Assembly (NCBI GenBank): GCA_013306675.1
Contig: JABLUY010000013.1
Coordinates: 63,494-127,493, forward strand
Length of the DNA: 64,000 nucleotides
Reading direction: 5' to 3'
DNA from: Thraustochytrium sp. TN22
Lineage: Eukaryota > Sar > Bigyra > Thraustochytrida > Thraustochytriidae
Position numbers and translations under genes: made by a program. Below the pieces are notes generated by a model. It saw only the letters and a list, made by a program, of their open reading frames with translations, did not search any database and was not told the DNA's origin. Every line of letters starts with the position of its first letter. Within the stretch, counting starts at the first letter, position 1. This document shows positions 1 to 8,800 of this stretch, one piece after another.

Positions 1-597
1 GGGTGCAAGTCCTTCGAGCTCGTCGGCCCCGGCTTCTGCCGCAAGAAGCTCAACAAGTACGGCGAGCCCGTCAACAACGGCAAGTTTGAGGTCTACATCC
101 TCGAGACACTCGACGACTGCAAGGACGCCTGCTACGAGGCTGACTTCTGCAAGAGCTTCGAGTGGGACCGCGACTCCGGCCGCTGCGAGCTGCACCGCAA
201 GGAGATGAAGTACAGCAAGGACATCGGCAAGGAGGGCCTCGTCTGCTTCGACGTGGCCTGGGAGACCGACGAGGCCAAGTGCTACGAGCCGCAGCCCAAG
301 TGCAAGGGCTTCGAGTTCGTGGGCCCTGGTCTGTGCCGCAAGAAGCTCAACAAGTACGGCGAGCCCGTGGGCGATGGCAAGTTCAAGGAGGTGACGCTCG
401 AGACGCTGGACGACTGCAAGGAGGCCTGCTACGAGGCGGATTTTTGCAAGAGCTTCGAGTGGGACCTGGCGAGCGGCCGCTGCGAGCTGCACTACAAGGA
501 GATGTCGTTCTCGGAGGACCTCGGGCAGGCTGGCCTGGTCTGCTTCAAGACCATCTACACGCACGATCAGGAGAAGTGCTTTCAGGAGTCGGACTAG
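1..597 (+). CDS. PAN/apple-like secreted protein, 5' end outside the window
   Basis: The frame is open from the first base (GGG TGC AAG) to a TAG at 595-597. It encodes two cysteine-rich modules of about 95 residues, each with the pattern LDDCK.AC.EADFCKSFEWD..SGRCELH that resembles the helix-strand core of PAN/apple domains, which bind proteins or carbohydrates outside the cell. Module 1 starts at residue 1 and module 2 at about residue 101 (CKGFEFVGPG). The first residue matches the first residue after the signal peptide of the complete paralogue at 1119-1778, so the missing part is probably only the signal peptide. Nucleotide identity to the paralogue is very high in module 1 (two differences in the first roughly 110 bases) and lower near the end, indicating a recent tandem duplication. 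The apple assignment rests on motif spacing only; ligand unknown. Confidence 0.8.
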   Translation, partial: GCKSFELVGPGFCRKKLNKYGEPVNNGKFEVYILETLDDCKDACYEADFCKSFEWDRDSGRCELHRKEMKYSKDIGKEGLVCFDVAWETDEAKCYEPQPKCKGFEFVGPGLCRKKLNKYGEPVGDGKFKEVTLETLDDCKEACYEADFCKSFEWDLASGRCELHYKEMSFSEDLGQAGLVCFKTIYTHDQEKCFQESD

Positions 598-1118
598 CTT
601 GGCAGATAAGTTCTCAGCATCAATGTATCATCATCAACACCTCTGAAAGAAGCTCTTGTCCGCGCGTCCCTCGTGTCGGTGCCCTTGGTGCTGTCCATGC
701 AGCCATCCGGCTCTTGTCCGGGAATCCGCGCCCATGATTGCAAGCTCAATCCGCCAAGCGCCACGTCCGCTTCGAGCGTTACACGTTGTCCTGATGAGAG
801 TTCCACCCGCGTCCATGGTGCCAGTGGCGACCGATGGCGCTGGAAGCACGGTACGCACATCGTGATACATCAAGATAGCCGAAGCAGCGGCCGATGCGCG
901 GACCCAGGCTGTGGGGGGGAAGGGACCCCACAGTGCGATCGGTCGCCGCTGGCTCGTCTGCGACCTCGCCGCTGGCGACGCGGACAGCGGCAGACCCACA
1001 ACCAAGCCCAAGCCCAAGCCAAGCACAGCCAAGCACAGTCTAGCATAGCCACGACACGCTCAAGCACATAAGCCCGACCTCAGGTTCCGCGCAGCACCAG
1101 AACGTGAACAAGCAGAAG
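598..1118. other. intergenic spacer between tandem apple-like genes
   Basis: No credible coding sequence. It should hold the 3' UTR of the upstream copy and the promoter and 5' UTR of the downstream copy. A CCAAG/CACAGCCAAG-rich stretch at about 1004-1050 lies 70-115 bases before the start codon. No clear TATA box was seen. Confidence 0.5.
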
Positions 1119-1778
1119 ATGATGCGCTCCATCCTCGCCATGGCCGCCATCGTGGCTGCCCTCGCCCTCACCAGCGCCGAGGCCGCTGGGTGCAAGTCGT
1201 TCGAGCTCGTCGGCCCCGGCTTCTGCCGCAAGAAGCTCAACAAGTACGGCGAGCCCGTCAACAACGGCAAGTTTGAGGTCTACATCCTCGAGACCCTCGA
1301 CGACTGCAAGGATGCCTGCTTCGAGGCTGATTTCTGCAAGAGCTTCGAGTGGGACCGCGACTCCGGCCGCTGCGAGCTGCACCGCAAGGAGATGAAGTAC
1401 AACAAGGACATCGGCAAGGAGGGCCTCGTCTGCTTTGACGTGGCCTGGGAGACCGACGAGGCCAAGTGCCACGAGCCGCAGCCCAAGTGCAAGGGCTTCG
1501 AGCTCGTGGGCCCTGGGCTGTGCCGCAAGAAGCTCAACAAGCACGGCGAGCCCGTGGGCGATGGCAAGTTCGAGGAGGTGAAGGAAAGGTCGGTGGACGA
1601 CTGCAAGTTGGCTTGCGCCGAGGCTGACTTTTGCAAGAGCTTCGAGTTTGACCTGGCGAGCGGGCGCTGCGAGCTGCACTACAAGGAGATGGCGTTCTCG
1701 GAGGACCTCGGGCAGGCTGGCCTTGTCTGCTTCAAGGCCATCTACTCGCGCGATGTGAAGAAGTGTTTCTTTCCGTGA
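1119..1778 (+). CDS. secreted PAN/apple-like protein, complete paralogue
   Basis: 219 residues. The first ATG in frame is at 1119, followed at once by a second. It opens a typical signal peptide (MMRSILAMAAIVAALALTS, cleavage near AEA-A), after which the mature chain begins GCKSFELVG. Two cysteine-rich modules follow (about residues 24-122 and 123-219), each with the LDDCK.AC.EADFCKSFE core of PAN/apple-like domains. Module 2 has a variant helix (KERSVDDCKLACAEADFCKSFEFD). The protein should be secreted or delivered to the cell surface or vacuole and held by disulfides. It is a near-identical tandem copy of the gene truncated at the window start. No transmembrane segment or GPI-type tail was found. 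Ligand and role are unknown. Confidence 0.85.
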   Translation: MMRSILAMAAIVAALALTSAEAAGCKSFELVGPGFCRKKLNKYGEPVNNGKFEVYILETLDDCKDACFEADFCKSFEWDRDSGRCELHRKEMKYNKDIGKEGLVCFDVAWETDEAKCHEPQPKCKGFELVGPGLCRKKLNKHGEPVGDGKFEEVKERSVDDCKLACAEADFCKSFEFDLASGRCELHYKEMAFSEDLGQAGLVCFKAIYSRDVKKCFFP

Positions 1779-2111
1779 TCCATCCCCGGCCCGCCCACGC
1801 CCCAGAGCGCCACTCCACGCGCGGAAGTACTTGCAGCTAGGAGTTCTGAATCAATCAATCTCAAACACGCCCCTCTCCTCTCCTCCCCTCCCGAGCTAGG
1901 CCGGCGCCTGCCCTGCTGTGCTCCCCCGGTCCGAGTCGCGCGCGGCGTACGCTCCGTGCTTGGCGTACCTGCAGCTGGAGAGGAGCTCGGGCTGGAGCGC
2001 CCGGACCCGACCAGTGACCGTGAGCTGGAGAGAGCGAGCGAGCGAGGAGGCGGCGGAGTCGGAGGAGGAGTCGAGGCGCGCGGCAGAACGGCGGCGCGGC
2101 GCGGCGGCGCG
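1779..2111. promoter_or_regulatory. intergenic region, 5' leader of the ABCG gene
   Basis: No gene is supported. The stretch contains pyrimidine-rich DNA at 1868-1893 and a GAGC tetranucleotide run at about 2033-2045, some 65 bases before the ABCG start. Similar GAGC/GCTC runs precede other start codons in this window, so it may be a promoter-proximal or 5' UTR element. This is inference from recurrence only. Confidence 0.4.
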
Positions 2112-4973
2112 ATGCGCACGGTGCCGGTGGAGGCGTCGGCGCTGCGGCGGCGGCGGCGCACGCGCGATGACCCGTGCGCGCCCGCGTCGCCGGCCGGGGC
2201 CAGCGGCGGTGGCGGCCCCGGCGGCAGGCACGGTGGCGGCGGGGCCTCGGCGCGCGGCGGTCAGGCCGCGACGGCCGGCGACGACGACGGCGACGGCGAC
2301 GGCGGCAGCCGCGGCAGCGGCGGCGTGGCCGCGTGGCAGTACTACGACGAGGACGGCCTGAACCCTTTCAGGCGGTTCCTGCGGCCAGACAACCCGGCGG
2401 TGCTGTATCCAACGCGGCGACTCATGCTCTTCCTCTTCCTCGGGTCGTGCCTGAGCACGGTGGGCGTGCAGCTGTCACAGGACGAGTACTACGAGGGGCC
2501 CAAGCAGCAGCAGGTGCTAGACTTTTACTGGGAGAACCAGTCCAGCGCGCTACACATTGCCTTTGACAACATCGGCTGCGCCATCACCGGCGTGGACCAC
2601 ACCATTCTCTCAAACGTGTCGGGCGAGGTGCGGCCGGGGCGACTCACGGGCATCATGGGCCCCACCGGGTCGGGCAAGACGACGCTCTCGTGGAGCTTGC
2701 TGGGCCGTGGCAAGCGGTACTGCACGGGCGGAACGCACGGCTCCCTGTACCTGAACGGGCGGGCGCGCAACCTAGAGGCCTTCTTGGACCGCGTGGGCTT
2801 CGTGCCGCAGGACGACGTGCTGAGCCCGGACCTGACCGTCGAGGAGACACTCATGTTCAGCGCGAGCTGGCGACTGCCGCGCGCGATGAGCGAACAGGAG
2901 CGCCAGCGTGTGGTGGACGACGCGCTCGTGACACTGGACCTGCTCAAAGTGCGCGACCGACGCGTGGGCGGCGTGAACTCGCGCGGTATCAGCGGCGGCG
3001 AGCGCAAACGCGTCAGCATTGGCATGGAGCTAGTGGCCAAGCCTGCGGTGCTCATCATGGACGAGCCTACCTCGGGCCTCGACAGCGCTGGCACCTTCCG
3101 CCTCATGGACATGCTCAAGCGCGTCGCGGACCGCGGCGTCTCGGTCGTCACCGTAATTCATCAACCCAGCGCGCGCGTCTTTAGTCTTTTGGACGACCTC
3201 GTGCTCATGCAGGAGGGCGAGGCCGCTTTTGTTGGCGCACGGGAAGACATCCTGCCGTTTTTGCTGCAAATGGGCTACAACACGCCTCAAAAGGGCAGCG
3301 GCATCGCCTTTCAGAACGGGTTTGCGGAGCCGCCGGCGGAGTTTATCCTGGACGTTGCTGCCCGCTTGGAGCGGCCAGTGCGCGCACCGCGCCTGCAGGC
3401 GCGCCTCGAGGACCTTTGCACGTGGCACGACAGCGACACGTGCCTTGAGCGCGCCGACAACCTCACGCATCCGATTCTGCCCGTGCTCTTCCGCGCATTT
3501 GCCCAGGAGCGCGGCGACTGGCTTGCCATTGACGCGCGCATGACACACGACCGCCGCGAAGAGGACGTCGAGCGCTGCGTGGCCGCGCAGGCCGAACACG
3601 AGCGCGAGACCGTGCTGGCGCAGCGCGAGCGTCGCAGCGTGCTCGAGGCCATGATCGCGGACTGGCGCGCCCAATGCGCGGCGCTGCCGCCTGACAAGCT
3701 GGCCAAAGCGGCGCGGGGCGCCGCGCTCAAGTCAGCCTCACCGCCCACGTGGATGTCCACCATTATCGAGACGCTATGCGACGAGGACTCCGACGCCCTC
3801 TACTGTGCCTTTCTTGAGCATCGCGATGCGCGGCTGCCTTCCTCCAAGCAGCGCCCAAAGCCGGGCCTCAAGCGGCAGGTGCAGCTCTGGTTCTGGCAGA
3901 ATGTCATCCTGCTCAAGTGGCGACGTGGCGTAGCACCCGAGGTCGCCTCCATCGCCGCGCTCGCGCTCGTCGTGTCCTTCGTGCGAAGCTTCAACAACTC
4001 GTGGAACCGCCGTGCCGTCTCCAACCTCTTCCTCAGCATCTCCATCGGCCTGCTCGGTATGGTCGGTGCCGTCTTCAACGACGACGTGGCCACGGCACAG
4101 CGCGCCGCCTCCGCCGGCATGCTGCTCGGCGCCCACGAGTTTGCCGTCCTGGCCGAGTCCATCCTCTGGGGCTGGTGCGTCTGCCACATTTACGCGGTCT
4201 TTTACTTCTTCGGCCTCTGGGCGCGCACCGGCGTCTTTGTCATCGACTCGCCCGCGGAGTCTGCGGCCTTGGCCGCTGCAACGGCCAATGCAACCAGCGG
4301 CACTCCTGGCGCTGTCACCTCGTCCCTCTCCTCCTGGATGCGCCTGCAAAAGTACTACGAGTTTGCACACTTGCTGCACCTCAACTACCTGGCCTCGCAG
4401 GCCATCGGCAAGGCCATCTGCGTCTTCGCCAACCACTCCGCCACGAACTCGTACATCGGATCGGTCGCCATGCTCATCGCCTGCCACGTCTTCGCCTTCT
4501 TCACACCCAACCAGCACCAGATTCACACGGACTCCATCCTCTTCGGCACCATCAACATTGCGCCGGTCGTCGAGGCGCTCTGCTCCGTGAGCTACGTGCG
4601 CTTTTTCCTCGAGGCCATCTTTCTCTGGGACCCCTCGCCCAACGACCGCAACGGTCGCAACTACGTGCTACGCTACTTTGGCTACCACGACTCCAACAAG
4701 ACCACCTGCGCCACCTCCATGTTCTCGCTCTGGACACTCACGCAGGCTATCCGCTTTGTCGTCTTCGGCTTCCGCAACTCCAACGACTTCCACTCCATAC
4801 ACGACACCCCGCTCTTCCTCATCTTCATCTTCAAGGTGCTCAGCTGCCACGTTGTCACGCTCCTCGTAATGACCGTCCTGCAGGAGTGGTACTTTCCCTG
4901 GGCCGCCTCTCTGCAGGAGCGCCTTCGCAATCCGGATGCATCCTTCGTCGACCTCATCTCGCGCGACGACTGA
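2112..4973 (+). CDS. ABCG-type half-transporter (white/brown family)
   Basis: 953 residues from the ATG at 2112. Upstream in-frame sequence is low-complexity leader without a convincing start. Order: a Gly/Asp/Arg-rich disordered N-terminus (1-85), one hydrophobic segment (about 100-120, LMLFLFLGSCLSTVG), a nucleotide-binding domain, a charged linker and a C-terminal membrane domain of about six helices (from about 590). Walker A GPTGSGKTT is near residue 183, signature ISGGERKR near 293, Walker B VLIMDEPTSGLD near 313, and the switch histidine in VIHQPS near 350. NBD-before-TMD order defines ABCG. The N-terminal extension and linker recall plant ABCG24/28-like members. As a half-transporter it should dimerise and export lipids or other hydrophobic compounds; the substrate cannot be read from sequence. 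Confidence 0.93.
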   Translation: MRTVPVEASALRRRRRTRDDPCAPASPAGASGGGGPGGRHGGGGASARGGQAATAGDDDGDGDGGSRGSGGVAAWQYYDEDGLNPFRRFLRPDNPAVLYPTRRLMLFLFLGSCLSTVGVQLSQDEYYEGPKQQQVLDFYWENQSSALHIAFDNIGCAITGVDHTILSNVSGEVRPGRLTGIMGPTGSGKTTLSWSLLGRGKRYCTGGTHGSLYLNGRARNLEAFLDRVGFVPQDDVLSPDLTVEETLMFSASWRLPRAMSEQERQRVVDDALVTLDLLKVRDRRVGGVNSRGISGGERKRVSIGMELVAKPAVLIMDEPTSGLDSAGTFRLMDMLKRVADRGVSVVTVIHQPSARVFSLLDDLVLMQEGEAAFVGAREDILPFLLQMGYNTPQKGSGIAFQNGFAEPPAEFILDVAARLERPVRAPRLQARLEDLCTWHDSDTCLERADNLTHPILPVLFRAFAQERGDWLAIDARMTHDRREEDVERCVAAQAEHERETVLAQRERRSVLEAMIADWRAQCAALPPDKLAKAARGAALKSASPPTWMSTIIETLCDEDSDALYCAFLEHRDARLPSSKQRPKPGLKRQVQLWFWQNVILLKWRRGVAPEVASIAALALVVSFVRSFNNSWNRRAVSNLFLSISIGLLGMVGAVFNDDVATAQRAASAGMLLGAHEFAVLAESILWGWCVCHIYAVFYFFGLWARTGVFVIDSPAESAALAAATANATSGTPGAVTSSLSSWMRLQKYYEFAHLLHLNYLASQAIGKAICVFANHSATNSYIGSVAMLIACHVFAFFTPNQHQIHTDSILFGTINIAPVVEALCSVSYVRFFLEAIFLWDPSPNDRNGRNYVLRYFGYHDSNKTTCATSMFSLWTLTQAIRFVVFGFRNSNDFHSIHDTPLFLIFIFKVLSCHVVTLLVMTVLQEWYFPWAASLQERLRNPDASFVDLISRDD

Positions 4974-5451
4974 CCGCGCCGTGGCGTGTGCAGCGCAATC
5001 ACAGAGAGAGAGAGAGAGAGAGAGAGAGAAAACGAGACGAGACACGGAGACACGGAGACACAGAGACACCCATCCGCCGCCTCCCTGCATCCATGCATGA
5101 TAAGTACTTACTGCACATCCTTATTTGCTATTCGCCGCCACATTAGTCACGCCTCGCACGTGCGCCGCAGCCGTGCCAGCCGCGCGTCCAACTCCGCGTC
5201 GAGCTCCGCAGCCCGTGCGCCGGCGCCCACCGGCTCCGGCACCACGTGCGAGGTCCACGGCAGCACCTCGCGCTCGGCCACCAGCGCCAGCTCGCCGCAC
5301 GTCTTGAGCGCCGCGCGCACGGCCTGCAGTGCGGCCTCGTGCTCCTGCCCCCGCTCCTGCTCGCGCGCCGCGCAGCCGGCCTCGTCCAGGCCGCGCGCGC
5401 CGCCCTCGCTCGCGCCCGCGTCCGCCTCGAGCGCCGCGAGCGCGTCCCAGC

Positions 5452-5483
<32 letters not shown>

Positions 5484-5821
5484 CCCTCCTCCGCCGCGCC
5501 GCCGCGCGCGCGCCGGGCGCCGCGCCGCGGCCTCCAGCGCGCGCACGGCGCGCGCGCGCGCTCCGCCATGGGCCTGGCGGTTTGCTCGGCAAGCGCGGCG
5601 CCGCGGGCCTCGAGATTCGGAATTCAAAATTCGAAAACGCGCGCCGCCTTGCGCCGCGCCGCGCGGCCGCGCAGTCGCGCAGGGCGGGGCCCCGGGGGGC
5701 GCCAGCTCGCGCCGGCGGCGGCGCCGGGCCGCGCCCGCGCTCTGCAGACCCCCGGCCCTCGCGCTCGCTGCGCTGCTCGCGCTGCGCAGCGCTGCGCTGC
5801 GCTGCGCTGCGCTGCTTGCTC
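4974..5821. other. intergenic region with GA, CCG and GCGCT simple repeats, separase leader
   Basis: No gene is supported. A (GA)n tract at about 5003-5030 follows the ABCG stop closely, then ACGGAGACAC-type repeats to 5070. A (CCG)n run covers about 5456-5486. Directly before the separase ATG a GCGCT pentanucleotide is repeated (about 5784-5812). Long frames here are artefacts of the high GC content. Confidence 0.5.
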
Positions 5822-5852
5822 ATGGAGGCGCTGCGCGATACGTCTAACCGCC

Positions 5853-5884
<32 letters not shown>

Positions 5885-8800
5885 ACGGCGTGGGCGCCGG
5901 GCGACCTGGCGGCGCTGGCGGGCCGGGCGGACGCGCGAGGCGTGCTGGCGGCCTTCGACGAGCACCTGGGCGCGGCGGAGGAGGCCGTCAAGGCACAGGG
6001 AAGAGCGCGCGTGGCCAAGGCGGCCAAGCTCGGCGCCCTGCTCGCGAGCTTCGCGCAGACCTGCTGCAAGACGCTCGCGGCCAGCAAGGACGAGAACACG
6101 GACGAACATGCGCCCGCGGCACTGCGGGCGATTCGCCTCGTCATGGCGCTCCGCGACGAGCTCACGTTCAAGCACCCGCTGGCGCCCGAGAGTCTGGCAC
6201 AGAAGCTCGTTGGTGCCTGCGCCGAGACCGGCCGTGTCGACACCGCCATCGAGGCCGCCGACCTGCTCGTGCGCTCGCTGGCCAGCCTCGGGTACTTGAC
6301 GCTACTGGACGCCGATGCGGCGCCCGAGGCCGCCGACTACCCGCTCTGCTGTACACCGGCGCGACCCGCCGAACGGTTGACGCGCTCCGAGCACGCCGCC
6401 AAAGCCGTGCCCATGCTCGCCTTTGCGGTGTACAATTGCGTGCGCGCGCTCGCGGAGACCGGCCGCACGGATGCCGCGCTGGCCGCCACGCGCGCCAACC
6501 TCGGCTTTTGGCTCCAGCAGCTCATGCGCGCCGACGTGGGCAAGGCGCTCGCCTTCGCCAGGGCGCAGTTCGCCCTCCTGTACCACCACGCGGCGGGCCG
6601 TCTGGACGAGAGCGGCGAGGCCGCCTCCGCCTTTGCCCTGCGCGTTGAGGCGCTCGCCACGCTGCGCGACCTGCTGCCGGACACTCGCGAAGTGCTCGAG
6701 CTCACGGATGTGGCGCTCGGCGAACGCCTCCTCGGGGCCTGCAGCCGCTACCTCAAGGCCGACGGCGCGGATGCCAGCCTCGTCATTGATGTCCTCGACG
6801 CCTTCGAGCAGCCCGTCTTCGCCCTCGACCGCCGCGGCGACCACGCCGACACCTTCCTGCAGCTCTACCGGACCGTTTGCATTCAGGCGAAGCAAATCGT
6901 CCCGGCCATGGCTACCTTCGCGCGTGGCCTGACAGCGCACCCGGACCCAGGCCCGGTCCGTGCCCTGCTGGCGCTCGCGGCAGCCATGACCTCGATCGAG
7001 TGGACCCTCACCACACGGCAAAAGGTTCCGGCCGACGCAACGCGGACGCTGCTCAACGCGCTGGGCGCGGACGCCGCAGCCCCCTCCGCACTGCCCGCGC
7101 TATGCTCCGCGCTATGCTCGAGCGCCGAAGCCATCGAGCCGGGCGACCCCTTCGTGCACCGCCTCGAGCGCGAGATCTTCGCGCACACGCTGACCTGCTC
7201 CAAGACCAAGCACGCGCAATTGCAGGCAGTCCTGGTCTCCCTGCTGCGCGCCGCCGCGCGCGCTGCCCCGGAGGACCTCGCCAAGGCCCGCGCCGCTGGC
7301 CTTCGCCTGCTTCTGGACCGCCACGCCGCGGCCGGCAACCTCGGGGAGGCCGAGGAGACCCTACACGAGCTGACCGGTCTCGCCGAGGCGCAGCCGGAGC
7401 TCGCGCGCACCGTGGCCACCGCCGCCTACAACACGGGCGCGCGTCTCTTTAACGAGGCGAGGTACGAGGACGCCATTCCATTCCTGTTGGCCTCCACGAA
7501 CAGCACGCCGGCCAAGGCGCCGCAGGCGGCCAACGTCTCCCTCACCGAGCGTTGCAAGATTCTGGCCGTATGCCAGCAACGCGCCGGCAAGTTTGGCGCG
7601 GCGCGGCTCTCCTACGCGCGCGTGGCGGCGGGACAGCTTGAGGCAAATGACCTCCCGGATGTCGCCGGCTACTGCCGGTGCACCGCCGAGCTCGCGCGGC
7701 AGGCGGGCGACGACGCGGACGGCGCAACTGTGGAGTGCATCTCCGCGCACATCGCCGCGGACTCCATGGACACGCTCCGCCTGCTCGCGCGCCTGCAGCT
7801 CGACGCCTATCTCTCGCTGGACCGACCCGCGCTTGCGGACGCGCTCGCGGAGGACCTCCGCGCGCGGGCTGCAAGCGCGCAGGAGCAGGCAATCGTGAAC
7901 CTCGAGTACGCGCGTGCTCTCGTCGTGCGCAGCGTGGGCGGCGAGGGCGGTCGCGATGCGTTGCTCGCCGAGGCCAGCGAGCTCTGTGACGGCGCGCTGC
8001 AGGAGCTGGTTGAGGGCGGCGAGGCCGGGCCAGCACTGGCAGCCTCCGTCCAACTGTGGCTCGGGATCTGCGAGCAGGCCCTCGAGGATCGCGACGAGCG
8101 CATCTGCGCGGCCGTTGACGCCTGGGCGGCGCTCCCGGACGAGGCGCTCGATTACTGCGCGCTGCAGGACGTGGGCTTCGCTGGAGAGTGGTGCGAGTTT
8201 ATCGGGCTGCACGAGGCGAGCTTCCGCGCGCGCGCCGTCTTCGTACGCGCTGCACGCTGCGCCGACCCGGCGCGCCTCGTGCAGATCGCGGCGCACCGCG
8301 AGTCCAAGCTGGGCGTCGCCCTGCTGGCGCGTCTCCTGTACGAGCAGAGCGAGCGCCTGGGCGAGACGCTTGCGGCCGTGGTGGCGGCCAAGTTCTACAA
8401 GCTGGAGTTCCTCTCGGACGGCCCGGCGCCGGCAGTGCTGGAGGCCTCGGCCGAGGACTCGGACGCAGACGCGGCATCCTCCGCCGGCTCGGCATCGTCC
8501 ACGTCGGGCTTGGGCCTCCTGGTGAGCGCGCTCGAGGCGCGCGTGCAGCGCGTCATGGCGACGCTAGACCCGGAGGCCCAGGCAGATGAGTGCGCGACGT
8601 GCGCCTTCCTGCTCGCCTCGCTCGCGTTCGCGTCCACGACGGACGCCTCGCAGGTGCTGGACCTGGCGTTGGCGGCGCTGCGTCAACGCGCCGAGTGCCA
8701 AGGCCCGGCGGAGGGCCCGTTGGCTCTGGCGGGCGTCAACTGGAAGCACGTCAGCGACGTGGCTGACTGCCTCGAGCTACTGTGCGAGGTCTACCTTTCG

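Noticed and set aside
5246-5821. Extension of separase by 192 codons
   Set aside because: Encoded by CCG and GCGCT simple repeats; no separase-like sequence before the ATG at 5822.
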